In this document: positions 1-9,181 of the stretch, one piece after another
Position numbering within the stretch: the stretch's first letter is position 1
Layout of the letters: the number at the start of each line of letters is the position of its first letter
Source of the DNA: Fidelibacterota bacterium
GTDB taxonomy: Bacteria; Fidelibacterota; Marinisomatia; Marinisomatales; UBA1611
Assembly (NCBI GenBank): GCA_015658495.1
Contig: DQOT01000206.1
Span: 1 to 19,792, forward strand
Length of the DNA stretch: 19,792 nt
Direction: 5' to 3'
The notes under the pieces: model-generated
Database searches by the model: none
Told to the model about the DNA's origin: nothing
Seen by the model: only the letters and a program-made list of their open reading frames with translations
Made by a program: the position numbers and the translations under genes

Positions 1-82
1 CCGCAGCCCGAAGCAAAATCATTAAAAACAGGATCAGTACGGCACTTACGCTGAGAATATATTTTTTTCGATTTACCATCAT
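1..82 (-). CDS. Partial unknown protein, N-terminal hydrophobic segment only
   Basis: Reading leftward from an ATG at 82 (or a second in-frame ATG at 79) gives an open frame to the window edge. From the ATG at 79 it starts MVNRKKYILSVSAV and continues with a hydrophobic run (LILFLMILL). The pattern of a short basic head followed by a hydrophobic stretch fits a signal peptide or signal anchor of an exported or membrane-bound protein. There is no strong Shine-Dalgarno sequence. The gene lies beyond the dnaK terminator, so it probably has its own promoter in the short interval 83-130. Only about 27 codons are visible, so no family can be named. Confidence 0.5.
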   Translation of the reverse strand, partial: MMVNRKKYILSVSAVLILFLMILLRAA

Positions 83-130
83 AGAAACATTACAAAGTGA
101 ACACCAATTTAGGAAGCGAGTTCCACATAT

Positions 131-162
131 AAAAAAAGCCCCGAAGATGCGGGGCTTTTTTT
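131..162 (-). terminator. Rho-independent terminator after dnaK, probably bidirectional
   Basis: A perfect 6-bp GC stem (GCCCCG at 138-143, CGGGGC at 150-155) encloses the 6-nt loop AAGATG. It is flanked by seven A residues on one side (131-137) and seven T residues on the other (156-162), so it can extend as A-T pairs and has a U-tract in either direction. It sits about 20 bp past the dnaK stop codon and marks the end of the lysS-lol-clpC-dnaK transcription unit. Confidence 0.9.
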
Positions 163-184
163 ATCAATAATTAGAAAGGAAAAC

Positions 185-2086
185 TTAATCGACGACTTCA
201 AAATCTGCGTCTTCGATCTCTCCTTCTTTTTTCTTTTTACCTTCTGGTCCGCCTGCAGGATCTGCATTTGGAGCGCCATCTTCCTGCTTTGCAGTATCAT
301 ACATTTTTGATGCAACCGTACTCCAGAGTGCATTCAAGTCTTCCATGGATGATTTAATGTCTTCAGTATTGCCGCCATCTTTTGCTTTTTTCAGTGCTTC
401 AACTTTTTCAGTCAAACCCTCTTTTTCACCCTTATCCAATTTATCATCATGCTCTTTCACATTTTTCTCTGTTTCATAGATCAAATGTTCTGCCTGATTC
501 ACCAGATCGATCTTTTCACGTTTTTCTTTGTCTTCACTTTCGTGTTTTTTTGCATCATTCACCATTTTATCGATCTCAGTGTCGGACAATCCACTTGATG
601 CTTCAATTCGAATACTTTGCTCCTTGCCTGTGGCCTTATCTTTCGCATTCACATTAAGGATACCATTGGCATCGATGTCAAAGGAAACTTCGATCTGTGG
701 AATACCACGGGGTGACGGCGGAATGTCCGCCAAATGGAAACGACCGATGGTCTTACTATCCAATGCCATTTCTCTTTCACCTTGAAGCACATGGATCTCA
801 ACGGTAGTTTGATTATCAGCTGCTGTGCTGAACACCTGTGATTTCTTTGTAGGAATTGTCGTGTTCCGTTCAATGAGTTTCGTGGAAACGCCACCCAATG
901 TTTCAATACCCAAAGAAAGCGGTGTCACATCCAAAAGAAGGATGTCATCCACATCACCGGAAAGCACACCACCTTGGATCGCAGCACCCAAGGCAACCAC
1001 TTCATCAGGATTTACACTTTTGTTCGGTTCTTTCCCGAAAATCTCCTTCACTTTTTCCTGGATCTTTGGAATCCGTGTAGAGCCACCCACCAAGATCACT
1101 TCATCAATTTCACTTTTGGATACACCAGCATCTTTAATGGCTTGCAGGCAAGGTTGAACCGTCCGCTCAACAAGGTCGTTCACCAGGTCTTCGAATTTGG
1201 CTCGCGAAAGCGTCAGGTTTAAATGTTTGGGTCCAGAAGCATCTGCCGTGACAAAGGGGAGATTGATATCTGTCTGCTTTGAAGAAGACAATTCTTTCTT
1301 TGCCGTTTCCGCTGCCTCTTTCAAGCGTTGCAGCGCCATGGCATCTTTCCGAAGGTCGATCCCGTCGGATTTGTTGAATTCATCTGCGATCCAATCGATC
1401 ACTTTCTGGTCAAAATCGTCACCCCCGAGATGTCCGTCACCATTGGATGATTTCACTTCGAATACACCGTCACCTAATTCAAGGATAGAAATATCAAATG
1501 TTCCCCCACCCAGATCAAAGACAGCAATCTTTTCATCTTTCTTTTTGTCCAAGCCATAAGCGAGAGATGCTGCGGTGGGCTCGTTGATGATACGACGAAC
1601 ATTCAGTCCGGCGATCTTGCCCGCATCTTTGGTGGCCTGACGCTGGGAGTCGTTAAAATAAGCAGGAACCGTAATTACAGCATCAGTCACTGTTGTACCA
1701 AGATGTTCTTCAGCCTGCTGTTTGAGTTTTTGCAAAATCATGGCAGAGATTTCGGAGGGTGTGTACTCTTTATCCCCCGCATTTATCACACAGGCGCCGC
1801 TTGAATTTTTCTCCACTTTGTAAGGGACTTCAATCAGTTCAGTACCTACTTCTTCATACAGTCGACCCATGAAACGTTTGATAGAAAAAACAGTATTTTC
1901 AGGATTCGTGACTGCCTGGCGTTTTGCAGCCTGTCCAACAAGCCGATCGCCATCTTTTGTAAATCCTACGATGGACGGTGTTGTACGGCCGCCTTCCGGA
2001 TTAGTGATAACCGTGGGTTCTCCGCCTTCTAAGACGGCAACACATGAGTTTGTGGTTCCAAGGTCAATTCCGATAATTTTGCCCAT
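185..2086 (-). CDS. dnaK: Hsp70 chaperone DnaK
   Basis: DnaK is the cytoplasmic ATP-dependent chaperone that works with DnaJ and GrpE to fold and protect client proteins. The 633-residue length is normal for bacterial DnaK. Visible landmarks are the phosphate-1 motif DLGTTNS (residues 8-14), the [12 protein letters not shown] stretch (about 167-178), phosphate-2 DLGGGTFD (191-198), the adenosine motif [10 protein letters not shown] (331-340), and the interdomain linker with the start of the peptide-binding domain, [17 protein letters not shown] (380-396). The C terminus is charged and ends DADFEVVD, as is typical of the family. The start is well placed behind AAGGAGA. It is the last gene of its unit, 132 bp downstream of clpC. 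grpE and dnaJ are not adjacent, and no CIRCE operator was found upstream. Confidence 0.98.
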   Translation of the reverse strand: MGKIIGIDLGTTNSCVAVLEGGEPTVITNPEGGRTTPSIVGFTKDGDRLVGQAAKRQAVTNPENTVFSIKRFMGRLYEEVGTELIEVPYKVEKNSSGACVINAGDKEYTPSEISAMILQKLKQQAEEHLGTTVTDAVITVPAYFNDSQRQATKDAGKIAGLNVRRIINEPTAASLAYGLDKKKDEKIAVFDLGGGTFDISILELGDGVFEVKSSNGDGHLGGDDFDQKVIDWIADEFNKSDGIDLRKDAMALQRLKEAAETAKKELSSSKQTDINLPFVTADASGPKHLNLTLSRAKFEDLVNDLVERTVQPCLQAIKDAGVSKSEIDEVILVGGSTRIPKIQEKVKEIFGKEPNKSVNPDEVVALGAAIQGGVLSGDVDDILLLDVTPLSLGIETLGGVSTKLIERNTTIPTKKSQVFSTAADNQTTVEIHVLQGEREMALDSKTIGRFHLADIPPSPRGIPQIEVSFDIDANGILNVNAKDKATGKEQSIRIEASSGLSDTEIDKMVNDAKKHESEDKEKREKIDLVNQAEHLIYETEKNVKEHDDKLDKGEKEGLTEKVEALKKAKDGGNTEDIKSSMEDLNALWSTVASKMYDTAKQEDGAPNADPAGGPEGKKKKEGEIEDADFEVVD

Positions 2087-2090
2087 TTTG

Positions 2091-2097
2091 TCTCCTT
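2091..2097 (-). promoter_or_regulatory. Ribosome binding site of dnaK
   Basis: The minus strand reads AAGGAGA followed by CAAA and the ATG. This is one of the strongest Shine-Dalgarno sequences in the window, and it fixes the dnaK start at 2086. Confidence 0.8.
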
Positions 2098-2149
2098 ATG
2101 GTCAAAAATAATATTGAGTTAAAAAATCTGGTTTATTTAAGCAAGGAGC

Positions 2150-2171
2150 GTACCACCGACGATGATGGTAC
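2150..2171 (-). other. Hairpin in the clpC-dnaK spacer (dnaK-proximal)
   Basis: On the minus strand GTACCATC and GGTGGTAC can pair over 8 bp (one G-U wobble) around the loop ATCGTC. It lies about 64 nt upstream of the dnaK start codon and has no following T-tract, so it is not a standard terminator. It could be a 5'-leader structure of dnaK mRNA, a processing site, or a dispersed palindrome. The function is unknown. Confidence 0.5.
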
Positions 2172-2194
2172 AAAATGACAGAGTAGTATTTGTT

Positions 2195-2213
2195 GTCCAC
2201 CTATATGGCGGAC
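2195..2213 (-). other. Hairpin directly after the clpC stop codon
   Basis: On the minus strand GTCCGCC and GGTGGAC form a 7-bp stem (one G-U wobble) around the loop ATATA, beginning 5 nt beyond the clpC stop codon. What follows is ACAACAAATAC rather than a T-run, so intrinsic termination is unlikely. It could protect the 3' end of clpC mRNA, mark a processing site that separates clpC and dnaK messages, or be a short palindromic repeat. Confidence 0.5.
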
Positions 2214-2218
2214 TAGGT

Positions 2219-4684
2219 TTATTTAGACGGTAATTTAGGCTTTTTTTCCTTGGATTTTTTACCGGACTTATAATCAAAATGGAGGTCTTTTTTCAATTTT
2301 TTAACCGTAATGGTTGTACCCTGAGTGAAAACCTGTTTGAGTATCATTTCTGAAATTGGATCTTCCAATGATTTTTGAATTTCTCTTCGCAAGAGACGAA
2401 CGCCATATTTTGGATCATATCCGTTCTTCGCCAGGAGTTTCTTCGCCGTTTTGGTTAATTTAAGACTTAATCCCAGTTTGGCCAGGTTTTGGATCAGGTC
2501 AGATAACTGCAGGTCAATGATATCATAAACATTCTGTTCAGAGAGAGAATGAAATACAATGAATTCATCAATCCGGTTCATGAGTTCCGGTGAAAAAAGA
2601 TCCTGAACATCGTTCATAATACGCTCTTTCATTTTTTGATAATTCTCTTCTGTTTTTGTTCCACCAAAGCCATATCCACTGGTCTTCAGATCCTTTGTTC
2701 CCAGATTAGATGTCATGATCACAATAGAATTTCGGAAATCAACTTTTCGTCCAAGTCCATCTGTCAATACACCTTCATCGAATACCTGAAGTAATACATT
2801 GTATATATCCTGATGGGCTTTTTCAATTTCATCCAACAAAACAACAGAGTATGGATTGCGTCGAACCTTTTCAGTGAGTTCGCCACCTTCCTCATATCCA
2901 ACGTAGCCGGGGGGCGCACCGATTAATCTTGAAATGGAAAATCGTTCCGTGAATTCAGACATATCCAATTTCACCAATGCCTGGTTATGTGGAAATAAGT
3001 ATTTCGCCAATGCTTTAGCCAACTCTGTTTTTCCAACACCGGTTGGTCCAAGAAAAAGGAAAACACCGATGGGCCGGCTTGGATTTTTCAACCCAGTTCT
3101 GGCTCTGCGAATCGCCTTGGTTAAACTCACAATGGCTTCTTCCTGGCCAATAATATAATTACTCAATTCATGATTCAGGTGCAGCAATCGCTGACTTTCA
3201 GATTCCGCTACCTTTGATAATGGAATGCCTGTCATAAGAGAAACCACATCTGCAATATGTTCAGAATTGATCTGGACAGATGTTTTTTCTTCCTCCTGCC
3301 ATTGTTTTTGAGCAAGTCCCAATCGGTGGAGCAATTTCCTTTCCTGATCTCTCAAAACCGCTGCTTCTTCAAATAACTGGTCAGACACTTTTGTTTCTTT
3401 TTGGTCTCTCACTTTTTGGAGGGCATCTTCGATCTCTAAAATACTTTTGGGTACTTCAAGATTGTACATGTGCGCCCGGGCACCTGCTTCATCCATGATA
3501 TCAATGGCCTTATCCGGCAGGAATTTGTCCGAAATATAGCGGTCCGATAAATGGACACAGGCTTCAATGGCATTATCGGTATAACTCACTTTATGATGCT
3601 CGGCATACTTTTCTTTTAGACCATGAAGAATTTCCATGGATTCTTCGATCGTGGGTGGAAAAACGGTAATCTTCTGGAATCGTCGATCCAGGGCACCATC
3701 TTTTTCGATATATTTTCGATATTCATCCAGTGTGGTTGCACCGATGCAATGGATATCTCCCCGAGCCAGGGACGGTTTGAACATATTGGAGGCATCCAAC
3801 GAGCCAGAAGCACCACCGGCACCAACCAGGGTATGAATCTCATCAATAAAGATGATCACATTCTCACTCATTTCCAATTCCATCATGACACTTTTGAGAC
3901 GCTCTTCGAACTGTCCCCGATATTTTGTCCCGGCAACAATTGCAGCTAGGTCCAAGGATAAGATTCGTTGATTGTGCAGAATTCTGGGAACCGTTTTCCG
4001 GATAATCATTTGAGCCAATCCTTCGATAATGGCCGTTTTCCCAACGCCGGGTTCGCCAATCAAAACAGGATTATTTTTCTTCCGCCGGGTCAAAATTTGC
4101 GCAACACGTTCAATTTCACTCTCCCGACCGATCACAGGATCCAATTTCCCTTTTTTCGCCAGTTGGGTTATGTCACGGGAAAAATGATCCAAGGTTGGTG
4201 TTTTGCTTTTTGATGAGGGCTCGGAAGACCTGGGTGGATTCAGTTCGGGCTCTTCACCTGTAGTTTGGATCAAGTCGCCAACTGTGTCATAATCCAACGA
4301 AAACGACTTCAGGATCTCATAGGCGATCCCTTCTTTTTCACGGAGCATGGACAAGAGTAAATGTTCATCATCCGCCATGGTCTCTCCACGGGACGATGCT
4401 TCGCTGAAGGCATTTCTCAGGATACGTTCAGCTCGACGCGTCAGGGGTAAATGTCCCAAGGTCATGGTGCCGCCGGATGTTTTGATCATATCCTCGATCA
4501 TGGCTACCATTTCATTTGGATCAATATCGTATACATCCAAAACCTTTTTACCCAATCCGGAGTTTTCCTTGAGCAATCCGAGAAGCAAATGCTCGGAGCC
4601 CACATAACTGTGACCCAGACGAATAGCTTCTTCCTTGGATTGTTTAATAATGAGTTGAACGCGCTTTGAAAAATTTTCTTTCAT
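2219..4684 (-). CDS. clpC: Clp protease ATP-binding subunit ClpC (AAA+ unfoldase)
   Basis: This is a two-domain Hsp100 ATPase that unfolds proteins and feeds them to ClpP. At 821 residues it matches the ClpC/MecB size. Order of domains: two Clp N repeats (about 1-145), a Pro/Ser-rich linker (148-165), AAA-1 with Walker A GEPGVGKT (210-217) and Walker B VIIFIDE (276-282), a UVR-like middle segment (about 432-460, with [11 protein letters not shown]), then AAA-2 with Walker A GPTGVGKT (546-553) and Walker B VVLLDE (614-619). The sequence SGYGFGG (about 669-675) sits where ClpC carries its VGF-type ClpP-docking loop, so it probably partners ClpP. The ClpB-type long middle domain is absent. The start is 7 bp after the lolD stop codon with no clear Shine-Dalgarno, suggesting translational coupling. 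No ctsR or mcsAB neighbours are present. Confidence 0.96.
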   Translation of the reverse strand: MKENFSKRVQLIIKQSKEEAIRLGHSYVGSEHLLLGLLKENSGLGKKVLDVYDIDPNEMVAMIEDMIKTSGGTMTLGHLPLTRRAERILRNAFSEASSRGETMADDEHLLLSMLREKEGIAYEILKSFSLDYDTVGDLIQTTGEEPELNPPRSSEPSSKSKTPTLDHFSRDITQLAKKGKLDPVIGRESEIERVAQILTRRKKNNPVLIGEPGVGKTAIIEGLAQMIIRKTVPRILHNQRILSLDLAAIVAGTKYRGQFEERLKSVMMELEMSENVIIFIDEIHTLVGAGGASGSLDASNMFKPSLARGDIHCIGATTLDEYRKYIEKDGALDRRFQKITVFPPTIEESMEILHGLKEKYAEHHKVSYTDNAIEACVHLSDRYISDKFLPDKAIDIMDEAGARAHMYNLEVPKSILEIEDALQKVRDQKETKVSDQLFEEAAVLRDQERKLLHRLGLAQKQWQEEEKTSVQINSEHIADVVSLMTGIPLSKVAESESQRLLHLNHELSNYIIGQEEAIVSLTKAIRRARTGLKNPSRPIGVFLFLGPTGVGKTELAKALAKYLFPHNQALVKLDMSEFTERFSISRLIGAPPGYVGYEEGGELTEKVRRNPYSVVLLDEIEKAHQDIYNVLLQVFDEGVLTDGLGRKVDFRNSIVIMTSNLGTKDLKTSGYGFGGTKTEENYQKMKERIMNDVQDLFSPELMNRIDEFIVFHSLSEQNVYDIIDLQLSDLIQNLAKLGLSLKLTKTAKKLLAKNGYDPKYGVRLLRREIQKSLEDPISEMILKQVFTQGTTITVKKLKKDLHFDYKSGKKSKEKKPKLPSK

Positions 4685-4691
4685 GTAACGG

Positions 4692-5369
4692 TTAGGCTTT
4701 TTCGGTTAGGGATCCGTTTTCAAGGTTGAATTGTTTGTGGCCGATTCGCGCCACCTGCGGATTGTGCGTTGTGAGTACGATCGCCTGATGAAAATCTTTA
4801 TTGATTTCACTGAGAAGGTCAATAAGTTTATTCGCATTTTTTTCATCCAAATTACCTGTGGGTTCATCGGCCAAAATTAACTTAGGTTGATTCATCAACG
4901 CACGGGCCACCGCCACACGGGATCTTTCGCCACCAGACAACTGGCTCGGAAAATGATCTTTTCTGTCTGATAATCCCATTTTTTCAATTAAGTCCAATGC
5001 ATGGTTTTTGCTATCTTCTTTCCCATTTATCCATGTTGGCATTAATATATTTTCGATTGCCGTAAATTCCGGTAATAAATGATGAAACTGGAAAACAAAA
5101 CCAATGTCGCCGTTTCGAATGGCTGCTAATTCATTTTCTTCCATAGTATGGACTCGTTTACCACCGAGAATCAATTCCCCGGAATCGGGATGATCTAGTG
5201 TGCCGAGAATATTCAGTGCTGTGGATTTCCCCGAACCCGATTGCCCCATAATGGTAATGATTTCTCCCACTTCCACGTCTAAGGAAAAATCCTGAAGAAC
5301 AGAAAGTTGGGTTTTCCCATTGGAGTAGGATTTACAAATGTTTTTTGCCTGAAGAATCATTTCGCCCAT
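4692..5369 (-). CDS. lolD: Lipoprotein-releasing ABC transporter ATPase LolD
   Basis: LolD powers the LolCDE complex, which extracts mature outer-membrane lipoproteins from the inner membrane. The 225-residue ATPase has Walker A GQSGSGKST (42-50), a Q-loop region FVFQFHHLLPEFTA (91-104), the signature LSGGE (144-148) and Walker B LILADEP followed by TGNLD (164-175). This is the LolD/MacB-type pattern. It follows the two FtsX-type permeases directly. The first ATG (5369) overlaps the upstream gene by 13 bp. A second ATG three codons in (5360) gives the classic ATGA overlap with that gene's stop codon and is an equally good start. A related MacB or FtsE role is unlikely given the two adjacent LolC/E permeases. 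Confidence 0.93.
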   Translation of the reverse strand: MGEMILQAKNICKSYSNGKTQLSVLQDFSLDVEVGEIITIMGQSGSGKSTALNILGTLDHPDSGELILGGKRVHTMEENELAAIRNGDIGFVFQFHHLLPEFTAIENILMPTWINGKEDSKNHALDLIEKMGLSDRKDHFPSQLSGGERSRVAVARALMNQPKLILADEPTGNLDEKNANKLIDLLSEINKDFHQAIVLTTHNPQVARIGHKQFNLENGSLTEKA

Positions 5370-6523
5370 TGGAGCCCGTCCTTGATCTTTGTGTGAGCCA
5401 ATTTTCGTCCTGAAATGAATGAAGCCGTAAAAATGAACATGAATGAGATTAAAATCACGATGAATAAATCTTTTGGAAAAAGTACCATGGGCAGGGCGTC
5501 AATAAAATAGATATCTGATGGAATTGGGATCCACCCGAATTGGTTTTGCAGGAGCACGAGAATGATGCCCAGTGCAAATCCGTAGATAGCGCCTTTCCCG
5601 GCTCGGTTCATGCCCATTTGAATCATGATCTTTTGAATTGATTTGGTTGGCGCTCCCATGACCTTCAAGATCCCTACTTCTTTCATTTTCTGGATCGAGA
5701 TAAGGGCTAACGCCGCCGCCAGGTTAAACGCTGCCACAAGAAAGATCAGACTCAAGATGACGATAGTTCCTAATCGTTCCATTTTCATGGCATCTACTAA
5801 GGATCGGTTCAAGTCTTCCCAGGAATGAATGGTGACGGACTCCCCAAAATATTGCACCAGTTTGGATCTTAAAGATGAAACATCAACATGGGGCGAAACG
5901 CGAATGTCGATTCCGTCTAAACCAGATTTTCGCTTAAACAATTTTTTTCCATCTTGCAGGGACAAAAATACAAACCGATCATCATAATCCAGAACTCTCG
6001 TGGAAAAAATACCACTAATGATCATTCTCATTTTCGGAGGTAAACCAAATCCAAAGGATTGATCAATGGGACTATAAACCATGATCTCATCACCAACATC
6101 CTTTCCCAATCGATAAGCCAGATCCTGGCCCACTGCCACTTCTCCAATGGTTGGAGATAGTCCGCGAAGTGGTAAATTGTAAAATATTGTCATTTTTTTC
6201 ACATCCACAGCTTTGAGTGAAACCACCCTTTGGTCATTTCCCTCTCCGATTACCCCCCGGCGTTCTATAAACGGCATTACCGTTTCAATTCCATCCAATT
6301 CAGAAATATCATTTTCAGAAACTTGACCCATAACGCGAAGGTCACCTTCAAATCCTTTTAATTTATTGTGAACCAACGTTTCAAAGCCATTCATTACCGA
6401 CAAAGAAACAATCATGGCAAAACAACCCACACCCATCCCGATCATGGAAAATAACCCGGAGAACCATCCCTGCCGTCGGGAGGATTCAGAAAACCGCTTT
6501 GAGACTTTTTTCTCCCAACTCAT
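5357..6523 (-). CDS. Lipoprotein-releasing system permease, LolC/LolE family (second copy)
   Basis: This is an inner-membrane FtsX/MacB-type permease of the lipoprotein release complex. At 388 residues it has the family layout: a first membrane segment at about 20-45 (contains SMIGMGVGCFAMIVSLSVM), a large periplasmic domain of roughly 200 residues, then three membrane segments in the last third (about 252-277, 310-330 and 350-375). The segment GFETLVHNKLKGFEGDLRV just after the first helix matches the NGF-x-x-x-L pattern common to LolC/LolE. It overlaps the preceding permease gene by ATGA and runs into lolD. Whether it is the LolC or LolE equivalent cannot be decided by eye, so no symbol is given. 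Confidence 0.9.
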   Translation of the reverse strand: MSWEKKVSKRFSESSRRQGWFSGLFSMIGMGVGCFAMIVSLSVMNGFETLVHNKLKGFEGDLRVMGQVSENDISELDGIETVMPFIERRGVIGEGNDQRVVSLKAVDVKKMTIFYNLPLRGLSPTIGEVAVGQDLAYRLGKDVGDEIMVYSPIDQSFGFGLPPKMRMIISGIFSTRVLDYDDRFVFLSLQDGKKLFKRKSGLDGIDIRVSPHVDVSSLRSKLVQYFGESVTIHSWEDLNRSLVDAMKMERLGTIVILSLIFLVAAFNLAAALALISIQKMKEVGILKVMGAPTKSIQKIMIQMGMNRAGKGAIYGFALGIILVLLQNQFGWIPIPSDIYFIDALPMVLFPKDLFIVILISFMFIFTASFISGRKLAHTKIKDGLQWAK

Positions 6524-7683
6524 TCGTAACGCAACGCTTCCGCAGGATTAAGGGTAGTGACAGATTTAGTAGGCCACCAGGAGGCCGCCAGACAAAAAAT
6601 GAAGGTAATGACCAAAATCAGCCCGAACACCGGGAAATCAAATGAGAACGGGATTTGATCCATAAAATAAATTTCTGCTGGAATTTTCAGAAGCTCGAAT
6701 TTCAATTGGATCAGAATGATTGCCATGGAAAATAATCCACCAATGATTCCACCCATAAGACCAATAAATCCGCCCTGGATCATGAAAATTCGCTTCAGCT
6801 CGGACCTACGAGTGCCTTGCGCCATGAGAATCCCAATTTGCCCGGATTTTTCCAGTATGATCATGGCAATGGCTGCGATGATGTTTACAATGCCAACCAG
6901 GGCAATGAGCCCAAACATGATATAGGCGGGCCAGCGTTGGAGAGCGATCCATTCGAACAACAAACTGTGGCGGTCCCGCCACGTTTCAAAAAAGTAGGGA
7001 TAAGATATTTTATTTCGAATGGCCGAAATATCATCATTCACGATCAATCCAGACACAGAATTATTTTCAAATCCAAACAAGTCCCTGGCATCATCCAATT
7101 GAATATATGCTAGTGTTTTATCATATTCCTGGAGCCCGGAATGAAAGATATATTTTACAACAACCGGCTTAATTCGACGTGAAAAAGCGGAAGATGATGC
7201 GGAAGAAAAAACCTGAAGATAAACTTTATCTCCTTTTTGGATTTCCAGCTCGTTGGCCAATCCATGGCCCAAAACGATTTCTCCGGGATTTATTCCTTTA
7301 TTTTGGTCACCAGAAATGGCTTTGGGAAGCCTTTCCACCCCTTCTATCAAAACACCATCAGCATGGGTGCCCGCACGCACCATACAAACACCCCGGACAA
7401 AAGGAGAAAAGGAGCCAGAATTCGATTGAATCAATGAATCAAGTTTTGGGTTGGACAGATCCAGTTGATTCCCAAGCATGTGCTGAATCCTGCCCTGACC
7501 TTCAAAAGATGAAAGTTTTTCTGAAATGACCTCCTGGAATCCATGGATGATACTGGCCGTGAGCATCAAAGCTGTAATCCCGATGGAAAGTCCGCCAATG
7601 GCTAGCCAACTGGCCGTGGAGGAAAAACTGCCTTTATTGGGAGAAAATAAGTAACGAAGAGCCAGCCGAAGGCTAAAGGTCAT
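6520..7683 (-). CDS. Lipoprotein-releasing system permease, LolC/LolE family (first copy)
   Basis: This is the 387-residue paralogue of the next gene, with the same topology: a first membrane helix at about 25-48 (SWLAIGGLSIGITALMLTA), a periplasmic domain, then three C-terminal helices (about 252-280, 303-327 and 350-370). The post-helix segment HGFQEVISEKLSSFEGQGRI parallels that of its partner, while the rest has diverged strongly, as expected for a heterodimeric LolC/LolE pair. The C-terminal PTKSVTTLNPAEALRYE is the usual FtsX-family ending. The start lies 5 bp after the lysS stop codon, and the stop overlaps the second permease by 4 bp (ATGA), so the three lol genes are translationally coupled behind lysS. 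Confidence 0.9.
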   Translation of the reverse strand: MTFSLRLALRYLFSPNKGSFSSTASWLAIGGLSIGITALMLTASIIHGFQEVISEKLSSFEGQGRIQHMLGNQLDLSNPKLDSLIQSNSGSFSPFVRGVCMVRAGTHADGVLIEGVERLPKAISGDQNKGINPGEIVLGHGLANELEIQKGDKVYLQVFSSASSSAFSRRIKPVVVKYIFHSGLQEYDKTLAYIQLDDARDLFGFENNSVSGLIVNDDISAIRNKISYPYFFETWRDRHSLLFEWIALQRWPAYIMFGLIALVGIVNIIAAIAMIILEKSGQIGILMAQGTRRSELKRIFMIQGGFIGLMGGIIGGLFSMAIILIQLKFELLKIPAEIYFMDQIPFSFDFPVFGLILVITFIFCLAASWWPTKSVTTLNPAEALRYE

Positions 7684-7688
7684 GATGT

Positions 7689-9179
7689 TTAATTTTCCGG
7701 CCTCAAGGCTGGGAAGAGGATCACATCTCTGATCCAGCGATTTCCCGTGAGCAACATGGTGAGCCGGTCAATGCCGATCCCCACACCACCCGTTGGCGGC
7801 ATGCCGCATTCCATGGCTTGAATAAAACTCTCATCCACTGGTTGCGCTTCTTCATCTCCCTTTTCCTTAAGAGCGGCCTGGGCTTCCAATCGTTCCCGCT
7901 GATCCACAGGATCATTCAATTCTGAAAATGAATTGGCAAATTCTGCCCCACCAATGAAAAGTTCATACCGTTCAACCAGATTCGGATCACCATTCCGGTG
8001 AGCTTTTGCAAGGGGTGAGATCGCCTTGGGATAATCAATAATGAAAGTGGGCTGAATCAAGTTTGGTTCCGCCAGTTTGTTCATGAGTTCATCCAGCATT
8101 TGACCGTAGTTCCAGGTTCCGTCCACATCAATATTGTTTTCTTTACAGACGGCTTGAATCTCATCATCCGTCACATTACCCAGATCATAGCCTGTAGCAT
8201 CTTTTAATAATTTCAGCATAGGAACCCGTGCAAACGGTTTGGAGAGGTCAATATCCATACCGCCCCAATCCACCTGGAGTGCACCCACTTTTATTGCTGC
8301 TTCCCGTACCATTTTTTCTACCAGATCCATGCAATCTTCATAATCAGCATAAGCCCAGTAGAATTCCAACATGGTGAATTCCGGGTTATGGTTTCGATCC
8401 ATGCCTTCATTCCGGAAATCTTTCGAAAGTTCATACACCTGGTCGATCCCGCCAATGATGAGCCTTTTTAAATATAATTCATCCGCAATGCGAAGATACA
8501 GTGTTTGGTCCAACGTATTGTGATACGTTGTAAATGGGCGCGCATTGGCACCACCATAAAGTGGCTGAAGTACTGGCGTTTCCACTTCCAGAAATCCCCG
8601 ATCATCCAGGAAATTCCGAATTGTTTTAATAATAGTGGCGCGCTTTACAAACGTATCTTTCACTTCAGGATTCAAGATCAAATCCAAATGACGGTTTCGG
8701 TACCGCTGTTCCTTGTTTGTAAAAGCATCAAACACTTCACCATCTTTTTCTTTCACTACTGGAAGTGGACGAATACTTTTTGCTAAAATGGTTATGGCTT
8801 CGGTATGAACAGAAATTTCGCCGGTTTTGGTTGTAAATACATAACCTTCCACACCCACATAATCGCCAATATCCAGTAATTTGAAATGGGAATACGATTC
8901 CTCCCCCACATCATCCTGGCGAATAAAAAACTGGATCCGTCCTTCCGTATCCATGATCTGTGCAAAGGATGCTTTCCCCATCTTGCGGATCGCCATAACC
9001 CGACCAGCCACTTTGACATTTTTCCCTTCCAATTCATTATAATTGGATTTAATAGATTCACTCTTATGAGTCGGCTCATATTTAGTTGGATATGGATTTA
9101 CCCCATCTTCTCTGAGTTTATTCAGTTTTTCCAATCTGAAATCAATGATCTGCTGCAAACTTTTATGTTCGTCTGACAT
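7689..9179 (-). CDS. lysS: Lysyl-tRNA synthetase, class II
   Basis: LysRS attaches lysine to tRNA(Lys) in the cytoplasm. The 496-residue length matches bacterial LysS. An N-terminal OB-fold anticodon-binding domain (about 55-145, starting near VKVAGRVMAIRKMGKASFA) is followed by a class II catalytic core. Motif 2 is visible as FRNEGMDRNHNPEFTMLEFY and motif 3 as GVGIGIDRLTMLLTG near the C terminus. The ATG lies directly behind AAGGAATAAAC and 2 bp after the prfB stop codon. The prfB-lysS neighbourhood is the same as in Escherichia coli. There is no class I LysRS signature. Confidence 0.97.
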   Translation of the reverse strand: MSDEHKSLQQIIDFRLEKLNKLREDGVNPYPTKYEPTHKSESIKSNYNELEGKNVKVAGRVMAIRKMGKASFAQIMDTEGRIQFFIRQDDVGEESYSHFKLLDIGDYVGVEGYVFTTKTGEISVHTEAITILAKSIRPLPVVKEKDGEVFDAFTNKEQRYRNRHLDLILNPEVKDTFVKRATIIKTIRNFLDDRGFLEVETPVLQPLYGGANARPFTTYHNTLDQTLYLRIADELYLKRLIIGGIDQVYELSKDFRNEGMDRNHNPEFTMLEFYWAYADYEDCMDLVEKMVREAAIKVGALQVDWGGMDIDLSKPFARVPMLKLLKDATGYDLGNVTDDEIQAVCKENNIDVDGTWNYGQMLDELMNKLAEPNLIQPTFIIDYPKAISPLAKAHRNGDPNLVERYELFIGGAEFANSFSELNDPVDQRERLEAQAALKEKGDEEAQPVDESFIQAMECGMPPTGGVGIGIDRLTMLLTGNRWIRDVILFPALRPEN

Positions 9180-9181
9180 GT

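Noticed and set aside
2087..2218. CIRCE/HrcA operator before dnaK
   Set aside because: No match to the TTAGCACTC-N9-GAGTGCTAA pattern; the inverted repeats present have unrelated sequences.
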